Positions 8,123 to 17,292 of a stretch of DNA of 64,000 nt are shown one piece after another. The notes beneath the pieces are model-generated. The model did not search any database and had not been told where the DNA came from. It was given only the letters and a program-made list of their open reading frames with translations. Each line of letters starts with the position of its first letter. Position 1 is the first letter of the stretch. Made by a program: the position numbers and the translations under genes. The stretch covers positions 45,867 through 109,866 of the forward strand of contig JAVCCE010000040.1 of the NCBI GenBank assembly GCA_030765645.1. The letters are read 5' to 3'. Source of the stretch: Candidatus Hinthialibacter antarcticus (lineage in GTDB: Bacteria; Hinthialibacterota; Hinthialibacteria; Hinthialibacterales; Hinthialibacteraceae).

Positions 8123-8893
8123 ATGAACTGGGGAAAAATAGTAGGAACCATGATTTGCCTCTGCCTGCTTTCTCAAAGCGTGTGGGCGAAGTCGGTCTTT
8201 ATCGTTGCGGATGAATGGCCGCAAATGGACGTGCTCGAAGCATTCTTTGAAGAGAATGGATACACCGTTGACCGTGCAGAGCAAGACAAGATGCCCGACT
8301 CACTCGCCAAGTATGACGGCGTGGTCGAGTTTATCCACGGCGCGATGGAAGACGAAACCGCAGCGAAATTAATCGACTACGCCAATCAGGGCGGACGCTT
8401 AATCGTTATTCATCACGGCATTTCATCCAAAAAAAAACAGACCAAAGGCTGGTATGAATTTCTCGGCGTCGATCTCGATGGACGCGAAGGCATTCCGAAG
8501 CGCTATGTTTGGAGGCATGACATTGAGTTGATTTTTGTGAACCTTCAACCGGAGCACTACATCACTTCGCACAACGTCCAATACAACCATATAATCGACT
8601 ATCTTCCTTCTGACCAACCCAGCCCCGCGCAGACGCTGCCCGCGATTGTGTTTAAAGATTCGGAAGTGTTTCTGAACCACCAGTTTACTGACGGACGAGA
8701 GAAAACGGTGCTGTTCGGCTTTACGTACATCGACCCCGATAACGGAAAAACCTATATGCAAGACCGCTCGGGATGGTTCAAACGGCGCGGCAAGGGCTGG
8801 GCGTTTTATTTTCAACCCGGACATTCCGAAAGCGATTTTCAACATAAAAGCTACTGCCAAATCTTACTAAACTGTTTAACCTATAAACCATGA
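8123..8893 (+). CDS. Secreted ThuA-like protein
   Basis: 256 aa with a signal peptide (cut near VWA-KS, residue 22) and a ThuA/class-I-glutamine-amidotransferase-like flavodoxin fold. Typical features are SVFIVADEWPQ at the first strand, YDGVVEFIHG, GGRLIVIHHGISS (the ThuA His-rich turn) and the C-terminal GWAFYFQPGHSESD segment. Family members take part in oxidation of disaccharides to 3-keto sugars, but exported members are mostly untested. The gene overlaps the next by 4 nt (ATGA), so the two are translationally coupled and likely work together in sugar processing. Confidence 0.85.
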   Translation: MNWGKIVGTMICLCLLSQSVWAKSVFIVADEWPQMDVLEAFFEENGYTVDRAEQDKMPDSLAKYDGVVEFIHGAMEDETAAKLIDYANQGGRLIVIHHGISSKKKQTKGWYEFLGVDLDGREGIPKRYVWRHDIELIFVNLQPEHYITSHNVQYNHIIDYLPSDQPSPAQTLPAIVFKDSEVFLNHQFTDGREKTVLFGFTYIDPDNGKTYMQDRSGWFKRRGKGWAFYFQPGHSESDFQHKSYCQILLNCLTYKP

Positions 8894-10218
8894 AACTCAA
8901 AACACTCTCTCTCTCCCTATTCGCCCTTTCCCTGCTCTGCGTTTTATTTGCGCAGGGCGAAGACAAAGTGTTGCGCAAGGTACCGGTTGCCTTAGGGCTG
9001 GCGGCGCACCCCGTTAACGGCGGCGACTGCCTGATTTCTGACGACGAGTTTCAGTACATTGCTTTTTATGACGCTGACCATCAGATGACTGTCGGCAAAC
9101 GCAAACTGAGCGAGACGGAATGGGAATTTGCGAAACTTCCCGAAACCGTCGGTTGGGACACGCACAACAAAGTCGTCATTTTTCAAGACAATGACGGTTA
9201 CCTGCATGTCACAGGCAATATGCACAACCACCCGCTGAATTATTTCCAAACGAAAAAGCCGCAGGATATTCAAACCTTTGAAACCATCGACCGTTGGACA
9301 GGCTTTAAAGAAGACCGGGTTTGTTACCCTAACCTAACGCAAATGTCTGACGGAACCATTCTGATGATGCACCGCTTTGGCGGCAGCGGAAACGGGATGC
9401 GCATTCTAAAACAATATGATGAAAAGACGCAAACCTGGTCCGGCCCGGAACATCCCATCACCAACGGCATGGATCGCAAACCCACTTGCAACGCCTACCC
9501 CATTGGTAGAATGCAAGAAGACAACAACGGCGTGTTGCATTTCGCCTGGTGTTGGCGAGAGACGCCGGACGTGTTGACGAATTTTGACATCTGCTATGCC
9601 AAAAGCCTTGATAAAGGCCTGACTTGGCTCTCATGGAACGGAAAGCCGTTTGACCTTCCCATCACGCCTGAAAACGCCGAGGTGGTGGATCCGATCCCAC
9701 AGAAAACAGGCTTGATGAACGGCGGGTCACACATCCTTGATGACGCGGGCAATCCATATATTGGTTATACGCGTTTTGATAAAAACGGATGCAACCAGTT
9801 GTTCGTTGCAACGCCGGATGACGAAAAATGGAACATCATTCAAATCACCGACTGGCAGGAAACCATTCAATTTGAAGGGCGCGGTTCGATCCCCAAATCG
9901 CCGCCCACGCCGTCGCTTCGCTGGAAAGACGGCAACCTGCACATTCGCTATGGGTACTCATTGGTCAAACCGTCTCAGGGAGTCATGATTGTAACGCGCG
10001 AAGAATTGCTAGACTCAAAACCCGGCAGCCTTACTGTTCAGCCGCCGCAAACGTCAAGTTTGAATATTCCCAGCGTTCGCGCCGTCAATCGCGGGCCTTT
10101 ACCGGAGGGCCAAGTCCATTACATGCAACAACAAGTTGCACGCGCCAATCGCGACCGTAAACCGGAATCGCCTAAATCGCCAACGATGGTCTATGTCGTG
10201 GAGACATTTCAAGATTAA
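8890..10218 (+). CDS. Secreted BNR_4 beta-propeller protein
   Basis: 442 aa with a clear signal peptide (LSLSLFALSLLCVLFAQG) and a seven-bladed propeller-type body of the BNR_4 family: YLHVTGNMHNHPLNYF, RVCYPNLTQMSDGTIL and an FAWCWRETPD block. BNR_4 proteins include sialidase-like hydrolases and ulvan/rhamnogalacturonan-type lyases, so a polysaccharide-active enzyme is likely, with the substrate unknown. The start overlaps the thuA-like stop by 4 nt. A Shine-Dalgarno is weak, in keeping with coupling. Confidence 0.82.
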   Translation: MKLKTLSLSLFALSLLCVLFAQGEDKVLRKVPVALGLAAHPVNGGDCLISDDEFQYIAFYDADHQMTVGKRKLSETEWEFAKLPETVGWDTHNKVVIFQDNDGYLHVTGNMHNHPLNYFQTKKPQDIQTFETIDRWTGFKEDRVCYPNLTQMSDGTILMMHRFGGSGNGMRILKQYDEKTQTWSGPEHPITNGMDRKPTCNAYPIGRMQEDNNGVLHFAWCWRETPDVLTNFDICYAKSLDKGLTWLSWNGKPFDLPITPENAEVVDPIPQKTGLMNGGSHILDDAGNPYIGYTRFDKNGCNQLFVATPDDEKWNIIQITDWQETIQFEGRGSIPKSPPTPSLRWKDGNLHIRYGYSLVKPSQGVMIVTREELLDSKPGSLTVQPPQTSSLNIPSVRAVNRGPLPEGQVHYMQQQVARANRDRKPESPKSPTMVYVVETFQD

Positions 10219-10272
10219 TTGTAGTATAATTTTAGCCACACAAAATTGAACTGCGCTTTCTAAAAAAAACTC

Positions 10273-11322
10273 ATGAGACGAACGAGCATCAAAGAAGATA
10301 TCAACGAATCATGGCTCATTGCCCCTGAAGGCGAAAATTATGTTATCACCGCCGAATTGCGTTCGACGACGGGCATGAATATGACTTTTGCAACAGAAGA
10401 CGACTTGATCATCGGCTGTCAGGTGCTTGGTTGCCCGAATGACATCCCGCCTGGCCCTCCAGAGCAGATGCAAGACGCAATTGATTCGCACCCGAAGAAA
10501 ATTCATGGCGAAGTCATCCGTGAAGACGGAGACCTTGTTTATAAAATTCGAGTCGGTAGCGAAGACCAATCGCAAAACACCCAAAACAAGAATCAACTCA
10601 ATCATGTTTTTAAAGAAGCGGGATTTCGTTTAACGGTGGAAGCGCATGGCTGGATGAACATGACGCAATTCATCAAACTCATCAATCATATTAAAATGCG
10701 CGCTGTTGGCGCCCTACGGATTTTGCTGGACTTCAGCGCCGTAGAAGATATGCCGCCTACGGCGCCTGCGCTCATACGTGATTTGATCAAACATTTTGCG
10801 CGCAACCACCGTATAACCGCAGTGGTTGGTTGTGAAAAACATTGCACAAAAATGGCCTCGCAACTGCCCAGCAGCCGTTACATTCACATGTTTCAATCCA
10901 GCGACGAGGCCGAGCGTTTTTTTCAACAAGACCCGATTCGAATTTTAATCGTTGAAGACGACCCCGCAACACAAGCATTCATTGCCGCCTTTTTAGAAGA
11001 GCGCGGTTTGAAACCGACTTGTGTTGGCAGCGCAGAAGAAGGGATCGAATCCTCTCAAGCCGAGCGTCCTGATTTGATTCTGATGGATATTCATTTGCCA
11101 GGGATGAGCGGATTAGACGCCATACTTCAAATTCGGAAAGACATCAATTTATGTAAAATAGCCATTATTATTCTTACAGGCGGCGCAAGCGAAGGCGCCG
11201 TTTTGGCCGGGCGCAAAGCTGGCATCAACGGATATTTTCTGAAACCGTTTCATCCAAAAAAATTCGCGGAAACAATATTCAAAGCGCTTGAAGATGTTTT
11301 TGAAGAAGAAGATTTGCCGTAA
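10273..11322 (+). CDS. STAS-like plus receiver domain regulator
   Basis: 349 aa in three parts: an unrecognised N-terminal region (1-115), a STAS/anti-anti-sigma-like segment (about 118-220, with LRILLDFSAVEDMPPTAPALI), and a C-terminal CheY-type receiver. The receiver is intact: acidic pair in VEDD, phosphoacceptor Asp272 in LILMDIHLPG, and Lys324 in YFLKPFH. Receivers usually sit N-terminal, so an output-then-receiver order is unusual. No kinase gene is adjacent. The ATG has only a poor ribosome site. A role linking phosphorylation to partner switching is inference. Confidence 0.8.
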   Translation: MRRTSIKEDINESWLIAPEGENYVITAELRSTTGMNMTFATEDDLIIGCQVLGCPNDIPPGPPEQMQDAIDSHPKKIHGEVIREDGDLVYKIRVGSEDQSQNTQNKNQLNHVFKEAGFRLTVEAHGWMNMTQFIKLINHIKMRAVGALRILLDFSAVEDMPPTAPALIRDLIKHFARNHRITAVVGCEKHCTKMASQLPSSRYIHMFQSSDEAERFFQQDPIRILIVEDDPATQAFIAAFLEERGLKPTCVGSAEEGIESSQAERPDLILMDIHLPGMSGLDAILQIRKDINLCKIAIIILTGGASEGAVLAGRKAGINGYFLKPFHPKKFAETIFKALEDVFEEEDLP

Positions 11323-11448
11323 TTGTGTATCAATATCGGAATGAAGTGGTTATCTGTTCCATTTCTTCGATCCAAGCAGTTTAGAGCGGTTGTCATATCC
11401 TGTGCGTAAAGCGCGCCCGTAGGGCTCAGCGATAGATACAGTTACGAA

Positions 11449-11486
11449 AACTCAATCTGCACATAATTCTGGCAACTACTATAAAA
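11449..11486 (-). repeat. Dispersed repeat A, copy 2
   Basis: On the minus strand this reads TTTTATAGTAGTTGCCAGAA and continues TTATGTGCAGATTGAGTT, closest to the copy at 40049-40083. Its orientation is opposite to copy 1 at 8059. Confidence 0.75.
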
Positions 11487-11554
11487 CATCCAAAAACCCT
11501 ACATATTTGTCACATAGACTATATTTTTCCTACATATATGTTGTATAGTATCTA

Positions 11555-11639
11555 TGCTTTAAAATGAGTAACCAGACAGGCATCGAACGAGAGATGTCTG
11601 ATGCTTCTACGCCCCGGTTTTACCGGGGCGATTTTTTTT
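11555..11639 (+). ncRNA. Candidate small RNA ending in an intrinsic terminator
   Basis: A TATAGT hexamer at 11544-11549 is followed by about 85 nt with a hairpin (CAGACA 11573-11578 pairing with TGTCTG 11595-11600) and a GC-rich terminator with eight T. The terminator reads on the plus strand only, 290 nt past the last plus-strand gene and facing a convergent gene. A short transcript explains it better than a long 3' UTR, but no -35 is convincing. Confidence 0.35.
11611..11639 (+). terminator. Intrinsic terminator
   Basis: Stem GCCCCGGT / ACCGGGGC with a TTT loop, followed by A and eight T. Confidence 0.85.
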
Positions 11640-11648
11640 GTTTGCGTG

Positions 11649-14330
11649 TTAATTATGATGAAGCGACCATTCCATAACGGGCGAATCGCTCTGTAAATTC
11701 ACAAAACGATAAACGCCTTCCGCCAACGAACCATCTTCATGAGACGTTACCGCTAATCCCACGTAAATGCTCGCGCTCATGGGAACAGAAACTTCGTCGA
11801 TCAGAACCCAGTCGGATTGTGCGGTATCAAAATAAAACGATTGAAAGATATCATTTTCACGAACAATGCGAATGCGGCCATCGTGACGGTCGCTAGGAAC
11901 GCGAGCGGCGCTTGATGTGCTGAACGAAGTTTCGCCCTGCGCAAGGCGCCACTGGGAACTGATTTCCATGATTGATTCACGGATACGCACCGCAAAATTT
12001 TCAGCGTCTGAGGCGAGCGACTCCCGCGCCATTAGCATGACTTTGGCCCAGTCGCTTGTCCCATGATTTATAGCGTCGGCTTGAGCGTCGAAAACGAACG
12101 GCCCTTCAACCTGTTTGTATACGAAATGGAACTCATCCTCCACGCCCCACACATCAACTCCACTGCCTGAGACGCGATATTCATTTATATCTTGACGATA
12201 GTTTGCTTGCCCAGCGGCCTCGACGTTGCCGATGTCGAGATTGCCTTCAAAGATACCAAGTTGAGCAGTCACAGGGATTGTTGGCGTCGGCGTGGGCGTT
12301 GGCGGCACAGTCGGAATTCGTGTGGGAGTCGCGGTCGGGGCGCCTCCCGGCGTTGGCGTTGGCAGCGGGACATCCGGCATCGGGGTCGGCGTCGGCGCAT
12401 TCAAATACCCATAAATATGCTGACGGACCGTATCGGTGCGGCGATCAATAAATCGTTTGCCTGCTGCGATGGCTGAGTCAAACGTCTCGAGTGAACGGGT
12501 CGGGTCCCACCGTTCGCTCTCACGCGGCATGAAGGCACGCACCCGTTCGAGCAGTTCATCAAAGCGTTGATTGACATGCGAATTGCTTAATACAGTTGCA
12601 ATATTATGCTCTAAGCGATCAAGAAAATATTGTTGGTATTCATCGCGGCGAAGCAATTTATCCAGCATCGTTCCTAACGTGCCGTTGTTGCTGCGCGCAT
12701 TTTGAAATGCATTGGCGTTGATGGTCCCCATCAGTCCTCCGGCGCCAAACGACCATTCAATATCCCAAATGATAAAACGCCAGCGTCCATTTTCGCTGCT
12801 TTCACGCGCTGCATAGAAATTTTTTGTTGGCCAGTCGGTGTTGCTGACCCAGATATTAAGAATGTAATAGTCGGTCAATTGTTGGAGATCAACCATTTGT
12901 TGAATGGCCTGATAGTCGTCGTCATTGGTGAAGTTTGCGCGTTGAAGAAATGAACGCAACGATGACCATTCGCGAGGATCGCCCTCGGCGGTTTGTTCGT
13001 CTTTCACAACAATCCATTCGTCCGTCCCGTAGAAGGGTTCCAGCATGTCGCCTTCGACCCGCTCGCTAATGTTATAAAAGCCCCAGTATTCGCCATTGAG
13101 ATAGAGGTCGGCAAAATCGCCGCGCGAATACGGCGCCCCCATATCGCCGGAAAGATTGCGACACAACTGGTCGTATACGTAGGTTGTCAGGTCGCGCTCG
13201 ACCGGGCTCCAGTGTATCCAACTGTCGTTATAACCCGCCCGCAATACCAATTTGTCGAAGGGCTTGGCGTCGAGCGCATCAGAAATCACCGGCGCATCCA
13301 GACGAGCGGGGCCATAGTCTGACCGGAAATATAATCGAAACGATTTCTTCTCCGCCCGGTTTCGCGATGCGCCGCCGTGCATACGAATGCCTGCGTCTTC
13401 CGACGACAATAGCGTCCCCATTGGCGCGAAATATTCCATGTGAACGGGACGTTCCCATGCGTCGCCGCTGGCGGTCGCGTTAGCATAGATGCCGATGTTT
13501 CTGTCCCACAAATTTTCTGGATTGGTTGAGAGAGAGAGAATGGGGCGGTCAATATTGTCACGGATTATATAGGTTTGGGTTGAAGTATGGCTCGGCAAAA
13601 ATCCATCCAAATAGGTACGCGATCGCAAGACGATTGTCTGGTTGATTGCAATCGGAGCGCTATAGAGTTGGCTTGTCTGCGTCGGCTCAGAGCCATCAAC
13701 CGTGTAGCGAATTTCAGCATCGGGTTGAGGCGAGAGAAATTGTATCGTAACGGGAGCGTCATAGCGTCCTGCGGGAAGCGTTGCATCAGCAGGTTCTACG
13801 AACCCCATCGCCCCATTGTTCGAATTTCCTTGCCCGGGCGATGGGGGACTGAAATATCGCCATTGGGCCGGAACAGCGGGGTCGCGTCCATAGGAGACGT
13901 CGCGTTCTTGCAGTGGAAACGAAACGCGGTCGAGTAACACGCCGTTAGGCGCTGTCAGGCTGATGGTTTCACCGTCACGGTTTAAGCGAAAATTGGCGTG
14001 GAATTCATCTGCGCTATATGTGTTCAACCCTGTCGTATAGATCAATAAATAATCATCCGGCTGTAGAGTGAGAGAAGGCAACAGCCATTGAAACGGGATC
14101 AGCAAATCGTCCGACAGCGCATACCCAGTCAGATCAAGCGCCGCATCGCCTGCATTATGCAGTTCGAGCCATTCCAACGGCGCGCCGTCTTGCGTTGTTG
14201 CGCTGGTTGACGCCAGCAGTTCGTTGATTTGTATCTGCGAATACGACGCAGGAACGCTCGAGAATAATACTAAAAAAGCAATAACAAACACCCATCGACT
14301 GGAAGCCAGCCGTAATACGTTAAAATTCAT
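11649..14330 (-). CDS. Secreted CotH-type protein with lamin-tail and chitobiase-C domains
   Basis: 893 aa with signal peptide (about 1-31). Domains in order: lamin-tail domain (about 32-150; INELLAS, EWLELHNAGDAALDLTGYAL), a CHB_HEX_C-like beta-sandwich (about 185-250; IRYTVDGSEPT), a CotH kinase-like domain (about 300-600; KPFDKLVLRAGYND, DLYLNGEYWGFYNISERV, WRFIIWDIEWSFG), a Pro/Thr linker (about 650-690), and a C-terminal concanavalin-like domain. CotH proteins are atypical surface protein kinases in spore formers; in such secreted multidomain proteins function is unknown. The tail SDSPVMEWSL resembles the ends of two other secreted proteins here. GGGGAG precedes the ATG. Confidence 0.85.
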   Translation of the reverse strand: MNFNVLRLASSRWVFVIAFLVLFSSVPASYSQIQINELLASTSATTQDGAPLEWLELHNAGDAALDLTGYALSDDLLIPFQWLLPSLTLQPDDYLLIYTTGLNTYSADEFHANFRLNRDGETISLTAPNGVLLDRVSFPLQERDVSYGRDPAVPAQWRYFSPPSPGQGNSNNGAMGFVEPADATLPAGRYDAPVTIQFLSPQPDAEIRYTVDGSEPTQTSQLYSAPIAINQTIVLRSRTYLDGFLPSHTSTQTYIIRDNIDRPILSLSTNPENLWDRNIGIYANATASGDAWERPVHMEYFAPMGTLLSSEDAGIRMHGGASRNRAEKKSFRLYFRSDYGPARLDAPVISDALDAKPFDKLVLRAGYNDSWIHWSPVERDLTTYVYDQLCRNLSGDMGAPYSRGDFADLYLNGEYWGFYNISERVEGDMLEPFYGTDEWIVVKDEQTAEGDPREWSSLRSFLQRANFTNDDDYQAIQQMVDLQQLTDYYILNIWVSNTDWPTKNFYAARESSENGRWRFIIWDIEWSFGAGGLMGTINANAFQNARSNNGTLGTMLDKLLRRDEYQQYFLDRLEHNIATVLSNSHVNQRFDELLERVRAFMPRESERWDPTRSLETFDSAIAAGKRFIDRRTDTVRQHIYGYLNAPTPTPMPDVPLPTPTPGGAPTATPTRIPTVPPTPTPTPTIPVTAQLGIFEGNLDIGNVEAAGQANYRQDINEYRVSGSGVDVWGVEDEFHFVYKQVEGPFVFDAQADAINHGTSDWAKVMLMARESLASDAENFAVRIRESIMEISSQWRLAQGETSFSTSSAARVPSDRHDGRIRIVRENDIFQSFYFDTAQSDWVLIDEVSVPMSASIYVGLAVTSHEDGSLAEGVYRFVNLQSDSPVMEWSLHHN

Positions 14331-14452
14331 ACCAAAACTCCCCTTATACTTAAACAGAAGTATAACAAAAAATCAGAGAACCATCATATAGACAGACTTA
14401 TTATTTACATGATTGTAATGCAGAACTGAATATCCGACAAAGCGAGCGCTTT

Positions 14453-14504
14453 TTATAGTGGTTGCCAGAATTATGCGCATAATATTTTATCAAGCGCTCT
14501 AACC
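14453..14504 (+). repeat. Dispersed repeat A, copy 3
   Basis: Matches 8059-8109 over about 50 nt with a few substitutions and small gaps; begins TTATAGTGGTTGCCAGAATT. Confidence 0.75.
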
Positions 14505-14640
14505 ACCGACAATCATGGCTGCGTTGCTGCGCTCGCGAAGGCAATGTCATTAACTTAAGGGGTGGCGAGCCAAGGCTGAATAAAATGAAGTCAGCCCTTG
14601 AAATATTGTTTGAATGTATCGCTTTATTTGTGCTGTTTTG

Positions 14641-14693
14641 AAATCCCCCCTGGCGCTTTCAGCGCCGTCCCCCCTTTTTAAGGGGGGCTAAAA
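14641..14693. repeat. Dispersed repeat B, copy 1 (double hairpin)
   Basis: Two nested palindromes: GGCGCT/AGCGCC and CCCCCCTT/AAGGGGGG. The same layout with compensating changes is at 47191-47243. Confidence 0.7.
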
Positions 14694-14773
14694 GTCTAAA
14701 GTCAATAACATTGCTTGCGAAGACGCGTATGTAAATTCATTTGTAAATGATGAGCCAAACAAAGCGTGGATTT

Positions 14774-14835
14774 GACTCTCTTCGCTTCAGTGCGGGCTTT
14801 CAGGCTCTTACGCACAGGCGCTCCCAGAGTTGCAC
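14774..14835 (+). repeat. Dispersed repeat D, copy 2
   Basis: About 60 nt shared with 4448-4509, including CTTCGCTTCAGTGCGGGCTT and GCACAGGCGCTC. This copy lacks the 13-bp inverted ends seen around copy 1. Confidence 0.7.
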
Positions 14836-14981
14836 CCATGCCTCATTTGGGTTGTCATTTTTTGATATGCCGAAATACGTTTTCGTAATCAAAATCATGG
14901 CATCCATCAATGTAGTCAATTACCGGATGAATCATTTTTATTGTAATTACGCTAACAAAACGGTTGCTGGATCGCGTCGGA

Positions 14982-17288
14982 TTATCGCGGCGCGGGCGTT
15001 GGGACGGAGACAGTAAAGATGACGGATTGCACGATGCCGTCGGCTGACATGCAGGCAAGGCGGTGTTCGCCGTCGGTCAATGAAAGTAACATCGGGCGCT
15101 GCGGCGCCGAGCGCCCAAGATAGCGGTCGTTGAGATACCAATCCAAATTGGTTTGCGCGTCTACTGAGGTTCGCAAGCGAATACGGTCGCCATTGTCTTC
15201 GCCGGTGAATACATATTCCGCGCCAGCCGCAGGCTCCAAAATACGCAGGTCTTCCCGGCGGTCGCTTCGAGTCGCCGCAAGTTCAGGAACCACAGGCGAA
15301 CTGATTGACGCCAAGTCCCAGCCATGCGGCGATCCAGGCCAATGTTCGACGATTTGGCCCGGCTCTCCTGGATAGTGCATGTCGCACAAGCGGTTCAAAT
15401 ACTGTTCTCGCGGGAAGGTTTCGCTGCGCGTGTGCGGACACCAGCGCGTCATCGGCAACCCACTTAAGGCGCAGACTTCCACCGTACGCACATCGCCCGC
15501 CGCATCCGGCCAGGCGGGTTTTGATTGAATCGGCAATGAGCGAAACAATTGCGCCGCCAACGGCAAAGCGCTTTCGGCGCCCACCAGTTTTTTTGAAGGA
15601 CGCGAATCGTTATTGCCCATCCATACGCCAACCAAATATTGCTGATTGAAAACAAAACACCAGGCGTCGCGGCGTCCGGGCGAGGTGCCCGTCTTGAAAC
15701 ACACTCGCGGCGCCGCATGGACGGTTTTCGCCATCAGACCGAACAACTCGCGGGGCAAGGGCTGCTCGAGCATTTCATATAATTTTACGCACACGCCGCG
15801 CGGCAGTAGGCGCTGCGCAGGCTCCGTCGGGCTGTCAACCCGCACCTTCAACGGGCGCGACGCGCCCAGCGACGCCAACATACAATACGCAGACGCCAGT
15901 TCATCCAGCCGCGCTTCACAGCCGCCCAACACCAAACTTAAACCATAATGCTCTGGCGACCGCGTAAACGTGGTCACTCCAGCGGTGCGCATAAACTCAT
16001 ACGCAGGCGCAACGCCGATGCGCTGCAACAGCGTAACTGCGGGGATGTTGAGTGAATCCCTCAAGGCGTCGCTGGCGGAAATTAATCCCCGGTGTTCGAA
16101 ATCAAAATTCTCGGGATGATAGCGCCCTTGGTCCCAAACGCCGTCGAACAAGGTTTCATTGGGATAGAGCAGATGTTCGCGCATGGCTAGCGCATACACG
16201 AACGGCTTCAAGGTCGAGCCGGGCGAACGCGCTGCGCGGGCGGCGTCGTACTGACCGTCGTAGCGCTTGTCCCAAAAATCGGCGGACCCTGCGCGGGCGA
16301 GAATTTCAGCGCTGGATACATCAATCACAATCGCCGCCGCGTTGGTAATTTCTCCCTGCGTTGAACGCACCACGCTTTGTAATGTACGCTCGACCTCACG
16401 TTGAATGTCACCGTCAAGCGTCGTTTGAATTGTCTCGCCCTGCGACAACTCGTTCTCCATACGCATGGCAAGATGAGGCGCGCGTTTGGGGAACGAATGG
16501 TTGCGCGCACCCAACGGTTCCGCAGCGTACCATTGGTATTCCGCCTCGGACAGATAGCCTTCTTCTTTCATGCGGTGCAAGACGAAATTGCGTCGCTGCC
16601 TGGCTTTTTTAACATTGCCAAAGGGCGAATACACCGCGGGCGATTTTGGAATCGCCGCCAACAACGCCGCTTCGGAAACAGTCAGTTCTAAAGCGGGTTT
16701 ACCAAAATAGCGCCGGGATGCGGCTTCGCATCCAACCAAATTTCCACCGTACGGCGCCCAGTTCAAATAGGCAGCAAGAATGTCATCGCGTTTGGAATGC
16801 GCCTGCAGCCGAAGCGCCAGCAAGGCTTGCGAGATTTTTCCATTCGGTCGTCCCTGACGGCGATTGCCGAGTTTGACAACCTGCATCGCCAAGGTGGATG
16901 CACCGGAAACCACCCGCCTCTGGGTCATGTTTTGCCAAGCGGCGCGCAATACGGAGATTGGATCAACGCCGGGATGATAGCCAAAACGCTGGTCTTCCAC
17001 TGCGATGGTAGCCTGCGCCAAGTAAGGGCTGATTTGATCGAGAGAGCGTTCGATGCGCCATTCATCTTGCGGCGTCAAAAACGCATAGAGCAAGGCGCCG
17101 TTGCGATCAAGCATCTCACCGGAGGCGTCGCCCGCGATGAAGCGTTCGACGTTCATCGGCCAGAGAAACACCCACATCAAACATGAAATCGCGAACAGGC
17201 AGAGGCCTTGTACGGCGCGGCGGCGGCGCGACTCAAAAGCGGCGGCGCGATAAAATGTCCGGGCGATTTCTTGACCGAGTCTCGCCAT
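14982..17288 (-). CDS. pbpC: Penicillin-binding protein 1C
   Basis: 768-aa bifunctional-type class A PBP: a short cytoplasmic N-terminus, one membrane helix (about 28-45), a GT51 transglycosylase domain with catalytic Glu in TIAVEDQRFGYHPGVDP, a transpeptidase domain with SPGSTLKPF (active-site Ser), SLN and KTGTS, and a BiPBP_C C-terminal domain. That is the PBP1C layout. It acts on peptidoglycan in the periplasm. It follows the alpha-2-macroglobulin gene by 4 nt, with GAGGTGA as ribosome site. This pairing is known in E. coli (yfhM-pbpC) and suggests wall repair next to protease trapping after envelope damage. Confidence 0.95.
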   Translation of the reverse strand: MARLGQEIARTFYRAAAFESRRRRAVQGLCLFAISCLMWVFLWPMNVERFIAGDASGEMLDRNGALLYAFLTPQDEWRIERSLDQISPYLAQATIAVEDQRFGYHPGVDPISVLRAAWQNMTQRRVVSGASTLAMQVVKLGNRRQGRPNGKISQALLALRLQAHSKRDDILAAYLNWAPYGGNLVGCEAASRRYFGKPALELTVSEAALLAAIPKSPAVYSPFGNVKKARQRRNFVLHRMKEEGYLSEAEYQWYAAEPLGARNHSFPKRAPHLAMRMENELSQGETIQTTLDGDIQREVERTLQSVVRSTQGEITNAAAIVIDVSSAEILARAGSADFWDKRYDGQYDAARAARSPGSTLKPFVYALAMREHLLYPNETLFDGVWDQGRYHPENFDFEHRGLISASDALRDSLNIPAVTLLQRIGVAPAYEFMRTAGVTTFTRSPEHYGLSLVLGGCEARLDELASAYCMLASLGASRPLKVRVDSPTEPAQRLLPRGVCVKLYEMLEQPLPRELFGLMAKTVHAAPRVCFKTGTSPGRRDAWCFVFNQQYLVGVWMGNNDSRPSKKLVGAESALPLAAQLFRSLPIQSKPAWPDAAGDVRTVEVCALSGLPMTRWCPHTRSETFPREQYLNRLCDMHYPGEPGQIVEHWPGSPHGWDLASISSPVVPELAATRSDRREDLRILEPAAGAEYVFTGEDNGDRIRLRTSVDAQTNLDWYLNDRYLGRSAPQRPMLLSLTDGEHRLACMSADGIVQSVIFTVSVPTPAPR

Positions 17289-17292
17289 GATG

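Larger units (their letters stand above)
11323..11648. other. Intergenic stretch with repeat A and a terminator-ended transcript candidate
   Basis: No protein gene. It contains an inverted copy of repeat A (11449-11486), an AT-rich block at 11501-11560 with a TATAGT hexamer, and a hairpin ending in a strong terminator (11611-11639). Confidence 0.6.
14331..14981. other. 650-bp gene-free stretch made of dispersed repeats
   Basis: Contains repeat A (14453-14504), repeat B (14641-14693), repeat D (14774-14835), and a TAAGGGGTGGCGAGCC block near 14557-14573 that recurs inverted near 45799-45814. Short ORFs in it do not look like genes. Confidence 0.65.

Noticed and set aside
11449..14504. Repeat A copies 2 and 3 as ends of a transposon around the CotH gene
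   Set aside because: Their TATAG ends face inward here, the wrong way for terminal repeats if TATAG is the outer end.
14747..15058. Short ORFs in the repeat-rich gap before pbpC
   Set aside because: They overlap repeat D and pbpC antisense; no ribosome site or homology visible.
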